From Stutzerimonas stutzeri (GTDB lineage Bacteria > Pseudomonadota > Gammaproteobacteria > Pseudomonadales > Pseudomonadaceae): a stretch of DNA of 64,000 nucleotides. Position 1 is the stretch's first letter. Each line of letters opens with the position of its first letter. Below, piece after piece: positions 54,877-64,000 of this stretch. The translations under genes were made by a program, and so were the position numbers. Location: the NCBI RefSeq assembly GCF_024448695.1, contig NZ_JAMOHY010000012.1, positions 1 to 64,000 on the forward strand, written 5' to 3'. Under the pieces are notes generated by a model that saw only the letters and a list, made by a program, of their open reading frames with translations, ran no database searches and had not been told where the DNA came from.

Positions 54877-54890
<14 letters not shown>
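53103..54890 (+). CDS. lpoA: Penicillin-binding protein activator LpoA (LppC family)
   Basis: This outer-membrane lipoprotein reaches through the peptidoglycan to stimulate PBP1A in E. coli. The 595 residues have a signal peptide with lipobox LSAC (Cys near 18), an N-terminal TPR-like helical domain (about 35-240) and a C-terminal periplasmic-binding-protein fold starting HIALLLPMDGPLASVARALRDGF near 275. The start is fixed by AGGA eight bases upstream; Met2 is an alternative. It heads a plus-strand run lpoA-yraN-gmhA-dolP matching E. coli yraM-yraN-yraO-yraP. Confidence 0.93.
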
Positions 54891-56491
<1,601 letters not shown>

Positions 56492-56525
56492 CGACTGTTC
56501 AAGGCCGGCTTGCGCGACACCCGGC

Positions 56526-56560
56526 ATGCCTCAAGCGGAACGGCCTTTCGCTTGAGGCAT
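56526..56560. terminator. Hairpin between convergent dolP and sspB
   Basis: A 12-bp perfect stem ATGCCTCAAGCG/CGCTTGAGGCAT with an 11-base loop. No long T tract on either strand, but the position between two convergent genes suggests shared termination. Confidence 0.55.
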
Positions 56561-56575
56561 ACTCTTTACCGAGGC

Positions 56576-56980
56576 TTACTTGACAACCTTGAGACTGGGT
56601 CGCCCCGCCGGGCGCGGCGTGTCGCCAGCCTCTGGACCGGCGGCGCCATCGTCTGGCGCATGGTCATCCGGCGGTTCGATCTCGAACACCATTCCCTGAC
56701 CATTTTCCCGCGCATAGATCGCCATGACCGCGGCAGTCGGCACATGCAGACTATGCGGAACGCCACCGAAGCGGCTTTCGAAACTGATAGCAGTATTTTC
56801 CATTTGCAGATGGCGAACGGCGCTGGGAGCGACGTTCAGCACGATCTGCCCATCACTGGCAAAACCCGCAGGCACCTGAACACCGGGATATTCGACGTCG
56901 ACCAGCAAATGCGGCGTGCAGTCGTTATCGACGATCCACTCATACAGCGCCCGAACCAGGTAGGGACGACTTGAAGTCAT
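56576..56980 (-). CDS. sspB: ClpXP protease specificity-enhancing factor SspB
   Basis: This adaptor delivers SsrA-tagged peptides to ClpXP. The 134 residues have the peptide-binding domain (SSRPYLVRALYEWIVDNDCTPHLLVD, then GVQVPAGFASDGQIVLNV), an acidic, Pro-rich linker (EPPDDHAPDDGAAGPEAGD) and the short C-terminal ClpX-binding tail RPSLKVVK. The ATG at 56980 has GAGG five bases upstream and gives the conserved start. It follows sspA by 11 bases, the usual sspAB operon. Confidence 0.95.
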   Translation of the reverse strand: MTSSRPYLVRALYEWIVDNDCTPHLLVDVEYPGVQVPAGFASDGQIVLNVAPSAVRHLQMENTAISFESRFGGVPHSLHVPTAAVMAIYARENGQGMVFEIEPPDDHAPDDGAAGPEAGDTPRPAGRPSLKVVK

Positions 56981-56991
56981 AAGCACCTCTC

Positions 56992-57609
56992 TTAGCGCAT
57001 GTTGCGCTCAACAGCGGACAGACTGACCTGAAAGGCCTCGCGGGCAAAATTGACTTCCATATAATCGAGCAGCGGCTTGGCCGCCCTGGGGAGTTCAATT
57101 GCGAGCGCAGGCAAACGCCATAGAATCGGTAGCAGACAGCAATCCACCAGGCTGATCTCATCGCTCATGAAATAGGCTTTCTCGGAAAACACTGGCGAAA
57201 CCCCCGTGAGACTTTCACGCAGCTCCTTGCGAGCCTGTTCCCGCGCCTTTTCGGGGGCTCGCCGATCAGTCACGATATCCACCAGCGCACACCAGTCACG
57301 CTGAATCCGATGCACCAGAAGTCGGGTATTGGCCCTTGCTACCGGATAGACCGGAAGCAGCGGCGGATGCGGATAGCGCTCTTCCAGATATTCGGTGATC
57401 ACGCTCGGCTCGTATAGCGCAAGCTCACGATCCACCAGGGTAGGAACACTGGCGTAAGGATTCACCTCACTCAGTCTGACCGGGCACTGAGCAGGGTCGA
57501 CATCAACTATCTCGACGCTTACGCCCTTCTCGGCAAGCACATAGCGCACCCGATGCGAATAATGATCGGCGGGATCGGAATAGCAGACCAGTCGATTGGT
57601 CGCAGCCAT
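56992..57609 (-). CDS. sspA: Stringent starvation protein A
   Basis: SspA is a glutathione-S-transferase-like protein that binds RNA polymerase holoenzyme and alters promoter use under starvation and acid stress; in Pseudomonas and Francisella relatives it also affects virulence genes. The 205 residues have an N-terminal thioredoxin-like domain ([35 protein letters not shown] with the SspA-type cis-Pro) and a C-terminal helical domain. GGAGG precedes the ATG. It is separated from petC by a strong terminator. Confidence 0.95.
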   Translation of the reverse strand: MAATNRLVCYSDPADHYSHRVRYVLAEKGVSVEIVDVDPAQCPVRLSEVNPYASVPTLVDRELALYEPSVITEYLEERYPHPPLLPVYPVARANTRLLVHRIQRDWCALVDIVTDRRAPEKAREQARKELRESLTGVSPVFSEKAYFMSDEISLVDCCLLPILWRLPALAIELPRAAKPLLDYMEVNFAREAFQVSLSAVERNMR

Positions 57610-57641
57610 AGCGCCCTCCTAATTGGATTTCATGAATGCAG

Positions 57642-57671
57642 AAAAACGCGCGCGCCCATCAGGGCGCGCGC
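57642..57671 (-). terminator. Terminator after petC
   Basis: A perfect 10-bp G+C stem GCGCGCGCCC/GGGCGCGCGC with a four-base loop (57648-57671), followed on the minus strand by GTTTTTC. Confidence 0.9.
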
Positions 57672-57695
57672 AGGGTACAGCTAAACAGCGGAAAG

Positions 57696-58505
57696 TCAGT
57701 GGACGTCTTTCCAGTACTCACGCTTGAGCAGATAGGCGAACACGAAGAAGACCGCCAGGAACAACAGCACATAGGTGCCGATGCGCTGGCTCTCCAGCTT
57801 GACCGGGTTGGCCGAGTAGGCCAGGAAGGTCACCAGGTTCTTGATCTTCTCGTCGTACTCCGCCTCGGTCAGCTCACCAGTACCCGGAACGACAGTCAGT
57901 TGCTCACAGTCTTCATGGGTGATCGGCGTGCCGGTCAGCGGATCGAACTGCTTGCGGCCATTCTCGACGACCTGGACCTGCTTGCAGGCTACCGACTGGC
58001 CTTCCGGCAGCGTGCTTGGCAGAACCTGACGGCCCTGCAGCGGCGCCAACACATGAGGCATGCCTACGCTCGGGAAGACCGTGTTGTTGTAGCCATAGGG
58101 ACGCGCAGGGTCCACATAGAAGCCGCGCATATAGGAATACAACCAGTCATTGCCACGCACCCGCGCAACCAGCGTCAGATCCGGTGGAGCCGCGCCGAAC
58201 CAGACCTTGGCTTCATCGGGCGACATACCGATCTTCATGTGATCACCGAACTTCGCGTCGCTGAAGACGATGTTTTCCATCATGACGTCTTCAGGAATGC
58301 CCAGATCGGTGGCCACACGCTCGTAGCGCTGGTACTGCGCGCTATGACAGCCCATGCAGTAGTTGGCGAAGGTCTTCAGACCATCCTGCATGGCTGCCTT
58401 GTCGGTCAGATCGATCTCGACCTTGTCCAGAGCAACACTGGGAGCAGCGGCGAAACCGAATGCCGGCACCAATGCAAGAATCAATGCAGCAAATTGCTTT
58501 TTCAT
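57696..58505 (-). CDS. petC: Cytochrome c1 of the bc1 complex
   Basis: The c-type haem subunit of ubiquinol-cytochrome c oxidoreductase. The 269 residues have a cleaved signal (to about residue 20), the haem c site C50-MG-C53-H54, a long periplasmic domain with the axial Met region (DPARPYGYNNTVFPSVGMPH) and a C-terminal membrane anchor (YVLLFLAVFFVFAYLL). The ATG shares one base with the petB stop. Confidence 0.96.
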   Translation of the reverse strand: MKKQFAALILALVPAFGFAAAPSVALDKVEIDLTDKAAMQDGLKTFANYCMGCHSAQYQRYERVATDLGIPEDVMMENIVFSDAKFGDHMKIGMSPDEAKVWFGAAPPDLTLVARVRGNDWLYSYMRGFYVDPARPYGYNNTVFPSVGMPHVLAPLQGRQVLPSTLPEGQSVACKQVQVVENGRKQFDPLTGTPITHEDCEQLTVVPGTGELTEAEYDEKIKNLVTFLAYSANPVKLESQRIGTYVLLFLAVFFVFAYLLKREYWKDVH

Positions 58506-59716
58506 CAGCCATCCACCCTTTGCGGAACTACTTTGGTCTTCTCGAGCTTGGTGTAGAACGGCATCAGGATGAAGTAACCGAAGTAGATAGCAGTACAGAT
58601 CCGAGATACCAACGTGCGCTCAGGCGTAGGAGCCAGCACGCCCAGCACGCCGAGGATGATGAACGAGATGCAGAACAGAACCAGCGCAACCTTGCTCATC
58701 CAGCCCTTGTATTTCATGGACTTGACCGGACTGCGATCCAGCCAGGGCAGCACGAACAGCACGGCAATCGCGGCACCCATGGCGATCACGCCCAGGAGCT
58801 TGTCAGGAACGGCACGCAGAATCGCGTAGTAGGGCGTGAAGTACCACACCGGCGCGATGTGATCCGGCGTCTTGAACGCGTTCGCAGGCTCGAAGTTCGG
58901 CTTCTCCAGGAAGTAACCGCCCATCTCGGGGAAGAAGAACACGACTGCGCAGAAGACGAAGAGGAAGACCACTACGCCGACGATATCCTTGACGGTGTAG
59001 TACGGATGGAACGGAATGCCGTCCAGGGGCACGCCATTTTCATCCTTGTTCTTCTTGATATCGACGCCCAGCGGGTTGTTCGAGCCCACTTCATGCAGCG
59101 CCAGGATGTGCAACACGACCAGACCGAGAATCACGATCGGCAGCGCAATGACATGCAGCGCGAAGAAGCGGTTCAGGGTGATACCGGAGATCAGGTAGTC
59201 GCCACGAATCCACTGTGTCAGGTCGTCACCGATCACCGGGATGGCACCGAACAGCGAAATGATCACCTGCGCACCCCAGTAGGACATCTGCCCCCAAGGC
59301 AGCAGATAGCCCATGAAGGCCTCGGCCATCAGAGCCAGGTAGATCATCATGCCGAAAATCCACACCAACTCACGCGGCTTCTGATAGGAGCCGTAGAGAA
59401 TGCCGCGGAACATGTGCAGGTAAACCACGACGAAGAACGCCGAAGCACCGGTGGAGTGCAGGTAGCGCAGCATCCAGCCGTATTCGACATCACGCATGAT
59501 GTACTCAACGGACGCGAAGGCGCCTTCGGCAGACGGCTCGAAGCTCATCGTCAGCCAGATGCCGGTAAGGATCTGGTTGACCAGAACCAGCAGCGCCAGG
59601 GAGCCGAAGAAATACAGGAAGTTGAAGTTCTTCGGTGCGTAATACTTGCTGAGATGGTCTTCCCACATCTTGGTCGCGGGGAAGCGGGCATCAACCCATT
59701 CCATGAACTTGCTCAT
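58505..59716 (-). CDS. petB: Cytochrome b of the bc1 complex
   Basis: The membrane core that binds haems bL and bH and both quinone sites. The 403 residues have eight membrane segments, paired His ligands in the second and fourth helices (for example FFVVVYLHMFRG and FFALHVIALPIVILGLVVLHILALH) and the PEWY-type Qo motif as MGGYFLEKPNFEPA/PVWYFTPYYA. A GTG one codon upstream is possible, but the ATG at 59716 shares a base with the petA stop and gives the usual length. Confidence 0.96.
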   Translation of the reverse strand: MSKFMEWVDARFPATKMWEDHLSKYYAPKNFNFLYFFGSLALLVLVNQILTGIWLTMSFEPSAEGAFASVEYIMRDVEYGWMLRYLHSTGASAFFVVVYLHMFRGILYGSYQKPRELVWIFGMMIYLALMAEAFMGYLLPWGQMSYWGAQVIISLFGAIPVIGDDLTQWIRGDYLISGITLNRFFALHVIALPIVILGLVVLHILALHEVGSNNPLGVDIKKNKDENGVPLDGIPFHPYYTVKDIVGVVVFLFVFCAVVFFFPEMGGYFLEKPNFEPANAFKTPDHIAPVWYFTPYYAILRAVPDKLLGVIAMGAAIAVLFVLPWLDRSPVKSMKYKGWMSKVALVLFCISFIILGVLGVLAPTPERTLVSRICTAIYFGYFILMPFYTKLEKTKVVPQRVDG

Positions 59717-60309
59717 CACGCGTTCTCCTGGTCCACGCCGATGACGACGACAGAGTCCGTCTCGTACGAATGTGGGGGAACCGGCAGGTTCAAGGGTGCA
59801 GGCTGCCCCTTGTAGACGCGGCCAGCCATGTCATATTTCGAGCCATGGCAGGGGCAGAAATAGCCACCCAGCCAATCAGCACCCAGATCGGGCGCCGCTA
59901 CTTCCGGCCGGAAAGACGGGGCGCAGCCAAGGTGCGTACAAAGTCCGACCACGATCAGCAGTTCCGGCTTGATCGAACGAACCTGAGGATCGACATAGGT
60001 CGGCTGCTCGGACGCTTCGGAGTTCGGATCGGCAACCGTATCGGTGAGCTTGCCCAGGTTGGCGAGCGCTTCCTCGGTACGGCGCAGGATGAACACCGGC
60101 TGTCCTCGCCACTCGGCGACCATTTGCTGGCCCGGCTCGATCTTGCTGATATTCACCTTCACCGGTGCTCCGGCCGCCTTGGCCTTGGCACTTGGGAACC
60201 ACGATCCCACAAACGGGACCGCGGCCCCCACCGCTCCTGCAGCACCCACTACCGAAGTAGCGGCTACCAGGAAGCGACGCCGGCCAGCATTCACGCCGTC
60301 ATTGCTCAT
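59716..60309 (-). CDS. petA: Rieske iron-sulfur subunit of the bc1 complex
   Basis: The high-potential [2Fe-2S] protein that takes the first electron from ubiquinol. The 197 residues have a Tat-type N-terminus (RRRFLVAAT, about residues 10-18) that stays as the membrane anchor, and the cluster motifs CTHLGC (C124, H126, C129) and CPCHGS (C152, C154, H155), including both disulfide cysteines. It heads petABC, with a good promoter upstream. Confidence 0.97.
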   Translation of the reverse strand: MSNDGVNAGRRRFLVAATSVVGAAGAVGAAVPFVGSWFPSAKAKAAGAPVKVNISKIEPGQQMVAEWRGQPVFILRRTEEALANLGKLTDTVADPNSEASEQPTYVDPQVRSIKPELLIVVGLCTHLGCAPSFRPEVAAPDLGADWLGGYFCPCHGSKYDMAGRVYKGQPAPLNLPVPPHSYETDSVVVIGVDQENA

Positions 60310-60403
60310 TCAGTCGTCTCCCATCAGTTTCTTATGGCCTACCGAAAGCAGGCGTCTACTACGTGCGTCTACCGAAAAACTAGGCCGCGAAAAAATTCGC
60401 CAA

Positions 60404-60432
60404 ATGGTAAAGAAAAGCCCCTCTCCTGACAA
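60404..60432 (-). promoter_or_regulatory. petABC promoter
   Basis: TTGTCA (60427-60432), a 17-base spacer and TACCAT (60404-60409) on the minus strand. Predicted start near 60397, about 88 bases before petA. Confidence 0.65.
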
Positions 60433-60520
60433 GGCAATAAGCCGTCACAGGTCAGCCGCAAGCCCCAAAAGCCGGGCCTCTCCACGCGCGACACACTGTC
60501 GCAGGAAGAAAATCACCCAT

Positions 60521-60566
60521 AAAAAAAGCGCCCAGTTCCGGAAGAAGCTGGGCGCTCTTTTTTGAA
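60521..60566. terminator. Terminator after rpsI (bidirectional shape)
   Basis: A 9-bp stem AGCGCCCAG/CTGGGCGCT (60527-60535 with 60548-60556) flanked by A7 on the left and T-rich sequence on the right. On the minus strand it ends rplM-rpsI; the same shape would work on the plus strand. Confidence 0.9.
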
Positions 60567-60573
60567 GCCTGAA

Positions 60574-60966
60574 TTAGCGCTTCGAGTACTGCGGACGCTT
60601 ACGCGCTTTACGCAGACCGATCTTCTTACGCTCAACTTCACGAGCATCACGAGTAACGAAGCCAGCCTTGCGCAGAGCAGGACGAAGAGTCTCGTCATAA
60701 TCCATCAGCGCACGAGTGATACCGTGACGAATAGCGCCAGCCTGACCACTTACACCACCGCCCAGGACGGTAACGTAAATGTCGAACTTCTCGACAGTCT
60801 CGGTCAGCTCCAGCGGCTGACGTACAACCATGCGAGCGGTTTCACGCCCGAAGAAGTTGTCCAGCTCGCGGTTGTTGATGGAAATCTTGCCAGTACCGGG
60901 GCGCAGAAAGACGCGCGCGGTTGCAGTCTTGCGACGGCCAGTGCCGTAATTTTGAGTCGCCGACAT
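60574..60966 (-). CDS. rpsI: 30S ribosomal protein S9
   Basis: The 130-residue small-subunit protein whose C-terminal tail reaches the P-site tRNA. Conserved features are [20 protein letters not shown] near the N-terminus, [15 protein letters not shown] in the middle and the basic end [17 protein letters not shown]. It lies 14 bases after rplM, with which it forms the usual operon. Confidence 0.98.
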   Translation of the reverse strand: MSATQNYGTGRRKTATARVFLRPGTGKISINNRELDNFFGRETARMVVRQPLELTETVEKFDIYVTVLGGGVSGQAGAIRHGITRALMDYDETLRPALRKAGFVTRDAREVERKKIGLRKARKRPQYSKR

Positions 60967-60980
60967 AATGAACTATTCCG

Positions 60981-61409
60981 TTAAATCTTCAGTTCTTGGG
61001 GCTGCTGAGCGGTATGCGGGTGATTGGCACCCTTGTACACCTTCAGCTTACGATACATGTCGCGACCCAGCGGGTTTTTCGGCAGCATGCCTTTGACCGC
61101 GGTCTCGATCACACGCTCTGGCGCCTTGGCGATCAGCTTCTCGAAGTTGATCGACTTGATGCCACCCGGGAAACCGGAGTGGGAGTAGTACATCTTGTCG
61201 GTGGTTTTGGCACCGGTAACACGCACTTGCTCGGCATTGATAACGACGATGTAGTCGCCGGTATCGACGTGAGGGGTGTATTCCGCCTTGTGCTTGCCAC
61301 GCAGGCGGCTAGCGATCTCGGTTGCCAGACGACCCAGGGTCTGGCCGGCAGCGTCGACGACGAACCAGTCGCGCTTGACGGTTTCCGGTTTAGCAGTAAA
61401 AGTCTTCAT
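60981..61409 (-). CDS. rplM: 50S ribosomal protein L13
   Basis: The 142-residue large-subunit assembly protein. The conserved core is present: [50 protein letters not shown] and the C-terminal [15 protein letters not shown]. It is first of rplM-rpsI, behind a good promoter and a leader with a small hairpin (61431-61435 region) in which E. coli L13 is known to act as a feedback repressor. Confidence 0.98.
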   Translation of the reverse strand: MKTFTAKPETVKRDWFVVDAAGQTLGRLATEIASRLRGKHKAEYTPHVDTGDYIVVINAEQVRVTGAKTTDKMYYSHSGFPGGIKSINFEKLIAKAPERVIETAVKGMLPKNPLGRDMYRKLKVYKGANHPHTAQQPQELKI

Positions 61410-61450
61410 TCGTTATAGCCTCAGGGGCCGCCCTGAAAATAAGACGGCGA

Positions 61451-61479
61451 ATCTTACTGAATGGTGCTCGCCCTGGCAA
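61451..61479 (-). promoter_or_regulatory. rplM-rpsI promoter
   Basis: TTGCCA (61474-61479), an exact 17-base spacer and TAAGAT (61451-61456) on the minus strand. Predicted start near 61444, followed by a leader hairpin CAGGGCGGCCCCTG just before the ribosome-binding GAGG. Confidence 0.75.
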
Positions 61480-61544
61480 GGCCAGGACAGCCGGAAACAG
61501 ACGCTATCGGGGGCTCGGGTCAGCGCGTCCGCTACGGCAGTGGT

Positions 61545-61599
61545 GTCGGCGGGCTTGGCATCCCCCACCTTGGTTTGCGTCGACGGGCTAGGCATCCCC
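61545..61599. repeat. Pair of 21-bp direct repeats upstream of rplM
   Basis: GTCGGCGGGCTTGGCATCCCC (61545-61565, given here as one 21-base unit split: GTCGGCGGGC then TTGGCATCCCC) and a copy differing at two positions (61579-61599), 34 bases apart start to start. They lie about 65-120 bases upstream of the rplM -35 box. Role unknown. Confidence 0.6.
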
Positions 61600-61818
61600 G
61601 GCGACAGGCTGCGGAATTATCCGGATTACCAGCGAAATAGCAAGCAGCTTCGTCTCACAAACACCTGACCTCGGCAGTAGCGCCTCCGGCAGCTCCCCGC
61701 CGACAGCATCCCATCCAGCTTCCTTTGCTCCTACGAACCAGCGTCCAGACAATCGGTCACAACTTCACCTCTTATACTCCGCCTGCTATCGAAAGATCTG
61801 CGACGAGGAGAAACAAGG

Positions 61819-62496
61819 ATGATTGCCGCCGAACTGCTTGCTCCCTCCAGCCTGTTTCTGGGCTGGCTGCTCTATGCCGGCGGACTGGTCTGGGCGTGCA
61901 TGCGGGCGCCCTGGGTGGAGCTTTTCAGCGATATCCGCCGCCAGCACCTGGTGTGTGGTGCAATGCTGGCAATCTTTCTGCTCTGGCTGGTCCGCCGTGA
62001 CTTCGATTCCGGGCTGTCCGTGCATTTCATCGGCCTGACGGCGGTAACCCTGCTGCTGGACTGGCCACTGGCAATCCTCGCCGCCTTCGCTGCGCAGGTC
62101 GGCCTGACGCTCATCGGTCATCAGCAGCTGACCGCGCTGGGCCTCAATGGCGTACTGCTGGTACTGATTCCGGTCGGCATCACCCATCTGTGTGCACGAC
62201 TGGTCGAGCGCCTGCAGCCACGCAATCTGTTCATTTACATATTTTTCTCGGGCTTCTTCGCCGCAGGCCTGGCCGCGCTTTTCTGCATTCTGGCCGGACT
62301 CGGTATCCTGCTGTTCGACGGACGCTACCCGATGCCGCCCTGGCTCGATGACTTCGCTGGCTTCATCTGGCTGCTGATGTTTCCCGAAGCCTTCATCAAC
62401 GGCACCGTGATCAGCGCACTGGTCGTGTTCTACCCCGACTGGGTGGAAACCTTCAATCGAAGCCGTTACCTGCAGCCCCCCTGGAATGATGAGTAG
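61819..62496 (+). CDS. CbiM-like (energy-coupling factor permease family) membrane protein
   Basis: A 225-residue protein with about six to seven membrane segments and a pattern of the CbiM family (GLTAVTLLLDWPLAILAAFAAQVGLTLIGHQQLTALGLNGVLLVLIPV, then a PEAFINGTVISALVVFYPDWV end). CbiM proteins are the substrate-capturing subunits of cobalt and nickel ECF transporters. The essential N-terminal Met-His-Ile metal site is missing here, and no cbiN, cbiQ or cbiO genes are adjacent, so metal transport is doubtful. GAGGAG precedes the ATG. Family assignment is from recalled pattern only. Confidence 0.65.
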   Translation: MIAAELLAPSSLFLGWLLYAGGLVWACMRAPWVELFSDIRRQHLVCGAMLAIFLLWLVRRDFDSGLSVHFIGLTAVTLLLDWPLAILAAFAAQVGLTLIGHQQLTALGLNGVLLVLIPVGITHLCARLVERLQPRNLFIYIFFSGFFAAGLAALFCILAGLGILLFDGRYPMPPWLDDFAGFIWLLMFPEAFINGTVISALVVFYPDWVETFNRSRYLQPPWNDE

Positions 62497-62529
62497 CAGT
62501 CAGCAGACAACAGCAGGCCTGGCAACCCG

Positions 62530-62727
62530 TCAATGCTGACGCGGCGGCACATCGCCCGAAAACACATCATCCTCCAGCTCATCACCCGGAATCGTGTGCT
62601 CTTCCGAAGCCCAGGCGCCGAGGTCAATCAGTTTGCAGCGATCCGAGCAGAACGGTCGGTTCGGACTCTGCGGCCCCCACTCCACTGGCGCGCCACAGGT
62701 TGGGCATTCCACTACAGCAGTACTCAT
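62530..62727 (-). CDS. yacG: DNA gyrase inhibitor YacG (zinc-binding)
   Basis: YacG binds GyrB and blocks gyrase DNA binding in E. coli. The 65 residues hold one zinc finger, C8-x2-C11 and C27-x3-C31 (CPTCGAPV ... [13 protein letters not shown]), then an acidic tail ending [10 protein letters not shown]. Its ATG overlaps the coaE stop by four bases, the common coaE-yacG pairing. Confidence 0.95.
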   Translation of the reverse strand: MSTAVVECPTCGAPVEWGPQSPNRPFCSDRCKLIDLGAWASEEHTIPGDELEDDVFSGDVPPRQH

Positions 62728-63344
62728 TCCTGACCTCCTCGCAGCGTCAGATAGAAAGTGTGCAGGCGTTCGACCTCGGTCTTCAGCCAGCCCATGTCAC
62801 GGTCGTTGACCAGCACATCGTCGGCATGGCGCAGACGCTCTTCACGACTGGCCTGGGCCTTGAGAATGGCGCGGATCTGCTCTTCGCTGGCCTGATCGCG
62901 CCGTGCGGCACGCTGCAGTTGCAAGGCCTCGGGCACATCGACCACCAGCACCCTGTCAACCTGGCGGTATTGGCCGGACTCGACCAGCAGCGGCGAAACC
63001 ATGATCGCATAGGGGGACTGCGCCCTGGCCAGATGTTCAGCAACCTCCTGGCGAATCAGCGGATGCAGCAACTGCTCAAGCCACTTGCGCTGCTCCGGAT
63101 CGTCAAATATCAGCCCGCGCAACACAGCCCTATCCAGGCTGCCATCCGCCGCGAGGACGCCCTCCCCGAAGCGCTGAGCAATCAGCGCCAACGCCGGCCT
63201 GCCAGGCTCAACGACCCAGCGCGCGGCATGATCGGCATCCACCCAGTGCACACCCAGCCTGCCGAACGCCTCGGCCACCGCACTCTTGCCACTGCCGATA
63301 CCGCCGGTCAAACCCAGCACCCACGGCTTATTGGTCGGGCTCAT
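62724..63344 (-). CDS. coaE: Dephospho-CoA kinase
   Basis: CoaE carries out the last step of coenzyme A synthesis. The 206 residues have the P-loop [15 protein letters not shown] near residue 10, [14 protein letters not shown] near 33 and the lid/acceptor region HPLIRQEV and [21 protein letters not shown] near 110-125. Two starts are possible; I use the ATG at 63344, eight bases after GGGTG, rather than that at 63350. In many pseudomonads the type IV prepilin peptidase gene pilD lies upstream; here an exporter gene does. Confidence 0.95.
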   Translation of the reverse strand: MSPTNKPWVLGLTGGIGSGKSAVAEAFGRLGVHWVDADHAARWVVEPGRPALALIAQRFGEGVLAADGSLDRAVLRGLIFDDPEQRKWLEQLLHPLIRQEVAEHLARAQSPYAIMVSPLLVESGQYRQVDRVLVVDVPEALQLQRAARRDQASEEQIRAILKAQASREERLRHADDVLVNDRDMGWLKTEVERLHTFYLTLRGGQE

Positions 63345-63454
63345 CTGCATATCACCCAGACAGAAAACGACGCGCAGTAGTAACGCCTCGCAGGGACAGA
63401 TGCAACAGATTCAGCCCCCACACTGGCGCCCAGACCCGGAAGAATCAGGCAGCC

Positions 63455-64000
63455 CTACTCCAGATCCACAAGCCGGGCAGCCATTTTCTGCTTGCTGTCG
63501 AGCTGGAAGAACAGCGTGGCGGCCAGCATCGACAGGCCGCCGATGCAAAGAAAGGTCAGCTGAAAGGCCTGCAGCACAGCCTCGCCCTGGGCGTCCGGAA
63601 GGGTAAAACCGCCCAGCAACGCGCCGGCAGCAGCAACGCCCAGGCTCATGGAAAGCTGCACGACCACCGACAGCAGGCTGTTGCCGCTGCTGGCGTCCCG
63701 ATAACTGAGCCCCACCAGAGTGACGGTATTCATCGCGGTGAACTGCATCGAATTGACCATGCCGATCAGGCTCAGGTGCAGCAACAGAAGCACCATCGGC
63801 GTGGCAGCATCGAGCGTGGCCAGGCTGGCGATCAGACCGCCCAGCAACAGCGTGTTGCCAATCAGAATGCGCCGGTAGCCGAGGCGATCGATCAGTGGCT
63901 TGGCCAGCGGTTTGATCAGCATGGCGCCGAGCGCCAGCGGGATCATCATCATCCCCGCCTGCGCCGGCGAGTGACCCAGCGCCACCTGCAACAGCAGCGG
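63455..64000 (-). CDS. mdtD: MdtD-like MFS multidrug exporter, C-terminal part (cut by window edge)
   Basis: The frame is open to the right edge, so the N-terminal part is missing. About 180 C-terminal residues are seen, with about four to five membrane segments and the DHA2-family sequence LQVALGHSPAQAGMMMIP, then VNSMQFTAMNTVTLVGL and SSGNSLLSVVVQLSMSLGVAAAG. This closely follows E. coli MdtD, the 14-helix exporter encoded with mdtABC. Whether an RND pump lies beyond the edge cannot be seen. The apparent starts inside the window are internal. Confidence 0.85.
   Translation of the reverse strand, partial: PLLLQVALGHSPAQAGMMMIPLALGAMLIKPLAKPLIDRLGYRRILIGNTLLLGGLIASLATLDAATPMVLLLLHLSLIGMVNSMQFTAMNTVTLVGLSYRDASSGNSLLSVVVQLSMSLGVAAAGALLGGFTLPDAQGEAVLQAFQLTFLCIGGLSMLAATLFFQLDSKQKMAARLVDLE

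Larger units (their letters stand above)
61410..61818. other. Intergenic region between divergent rplM and the CbiM-like gene
   Basis: About 400 bases without a supported gene. It holds the rplM promoter (61451-61479), a pair of 21-bp direct repeats (61545-61599) and, near 61773-61778, a TATACT box that may serve the CbiM-like gene. The rest shows nothing I recognise. Confidence 0.6.

Overview
The window is chromosomal DNA from a gammaproteobacterium of the genus Pseudomonas in the broad sense. The evidence is gene content and order: retS next to purD-purH-fis-dusB, cbpA followed by a PrrF-type small RNA, the complete mraZ-to-lpxC division and cell-wall cluster, rnpB between rsmI and mraZ, and petABC-sspA-sspB. 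Many proteins look very close to P. aeruginosa PAO1 homologues as I remember them. The intergenic repeats and several changes of gene order point to a relative of P. stutzeri (Stutzerimonas) rather than P. aeruginosa; that placement is inference. I see no IS element, prophage, CRISPR array, tRNA or rRNA. Almost everything is conserved core genome, so the interest lies mainly in regulatory DNA, small intergenic elements and a few poorly understood proteins.

Layout. 1-6300 (minus strand): ilvI-ilvH-ilvC (branched-chain amino acids), pssA (phosphatidylserine synthase) and msrP-msrQ (periplasmic methionine sulfoxide repair). 6384-14943: a DUF4124 protein, yqcC, the TPR lipoprotein lpoP next to its likely target mrcB (PBP1B), a fused APH-like/P-loop kinase, a TfoX C-terminal-domain protein, cbpA, the Fur-controlled sRNA prrF, a ChaN-type lipoprotein and a small Rieske protein. 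15142-31327 (plus strand): dsbD, aroQ, accB-accC, prmA, a zinc-ribbon/DUF3426 protein, dusB-fis, purH, purD, the hybrid sensor retS and two membrane proteins. 31527-33441 (minus): an AEC-family transporter and an rfbD-like reductase.

33673-51403 (minus strand, read right to left) is the dcw cluster: mraZ, rsmH, ftsL, ftsI, murE, murF, mraY, murD, ftsW, murG, murC, ddlB, ftsQ, ftsA, ftsZ and lpxC. Most neighbours overlap by 1-11 bases, and lpxC ends in a strong terminator. The mraZ promoter carries an array of 10-bp-spaced MraZ boxes. Upstream lie rnpB and rsmI, and then, divergently, lpoA-yraN-gmhA-dolP (envelope biogenesis).

56576-64000: sspB-sspA (stringent starvation proteins), petA-petB-petC (cytochrome bc1), rplM-rpsI, an orphan CbiM-like membrane protein, coaE-yacG, and the C-terminal part of an MdtD-like exporter cut by the window edge. 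Functionally the window links peptidoglycan precursor synthesis, both classes of PBP activator (LpoA, LpoP), the PBP1B synthase and the divisome. Separate modules serve iron sparing (prrF, ChaN), fatty-acid initiation (accBC), purine synthesis (purH, purD) and lifestyle control (retS, cbpA, fis).
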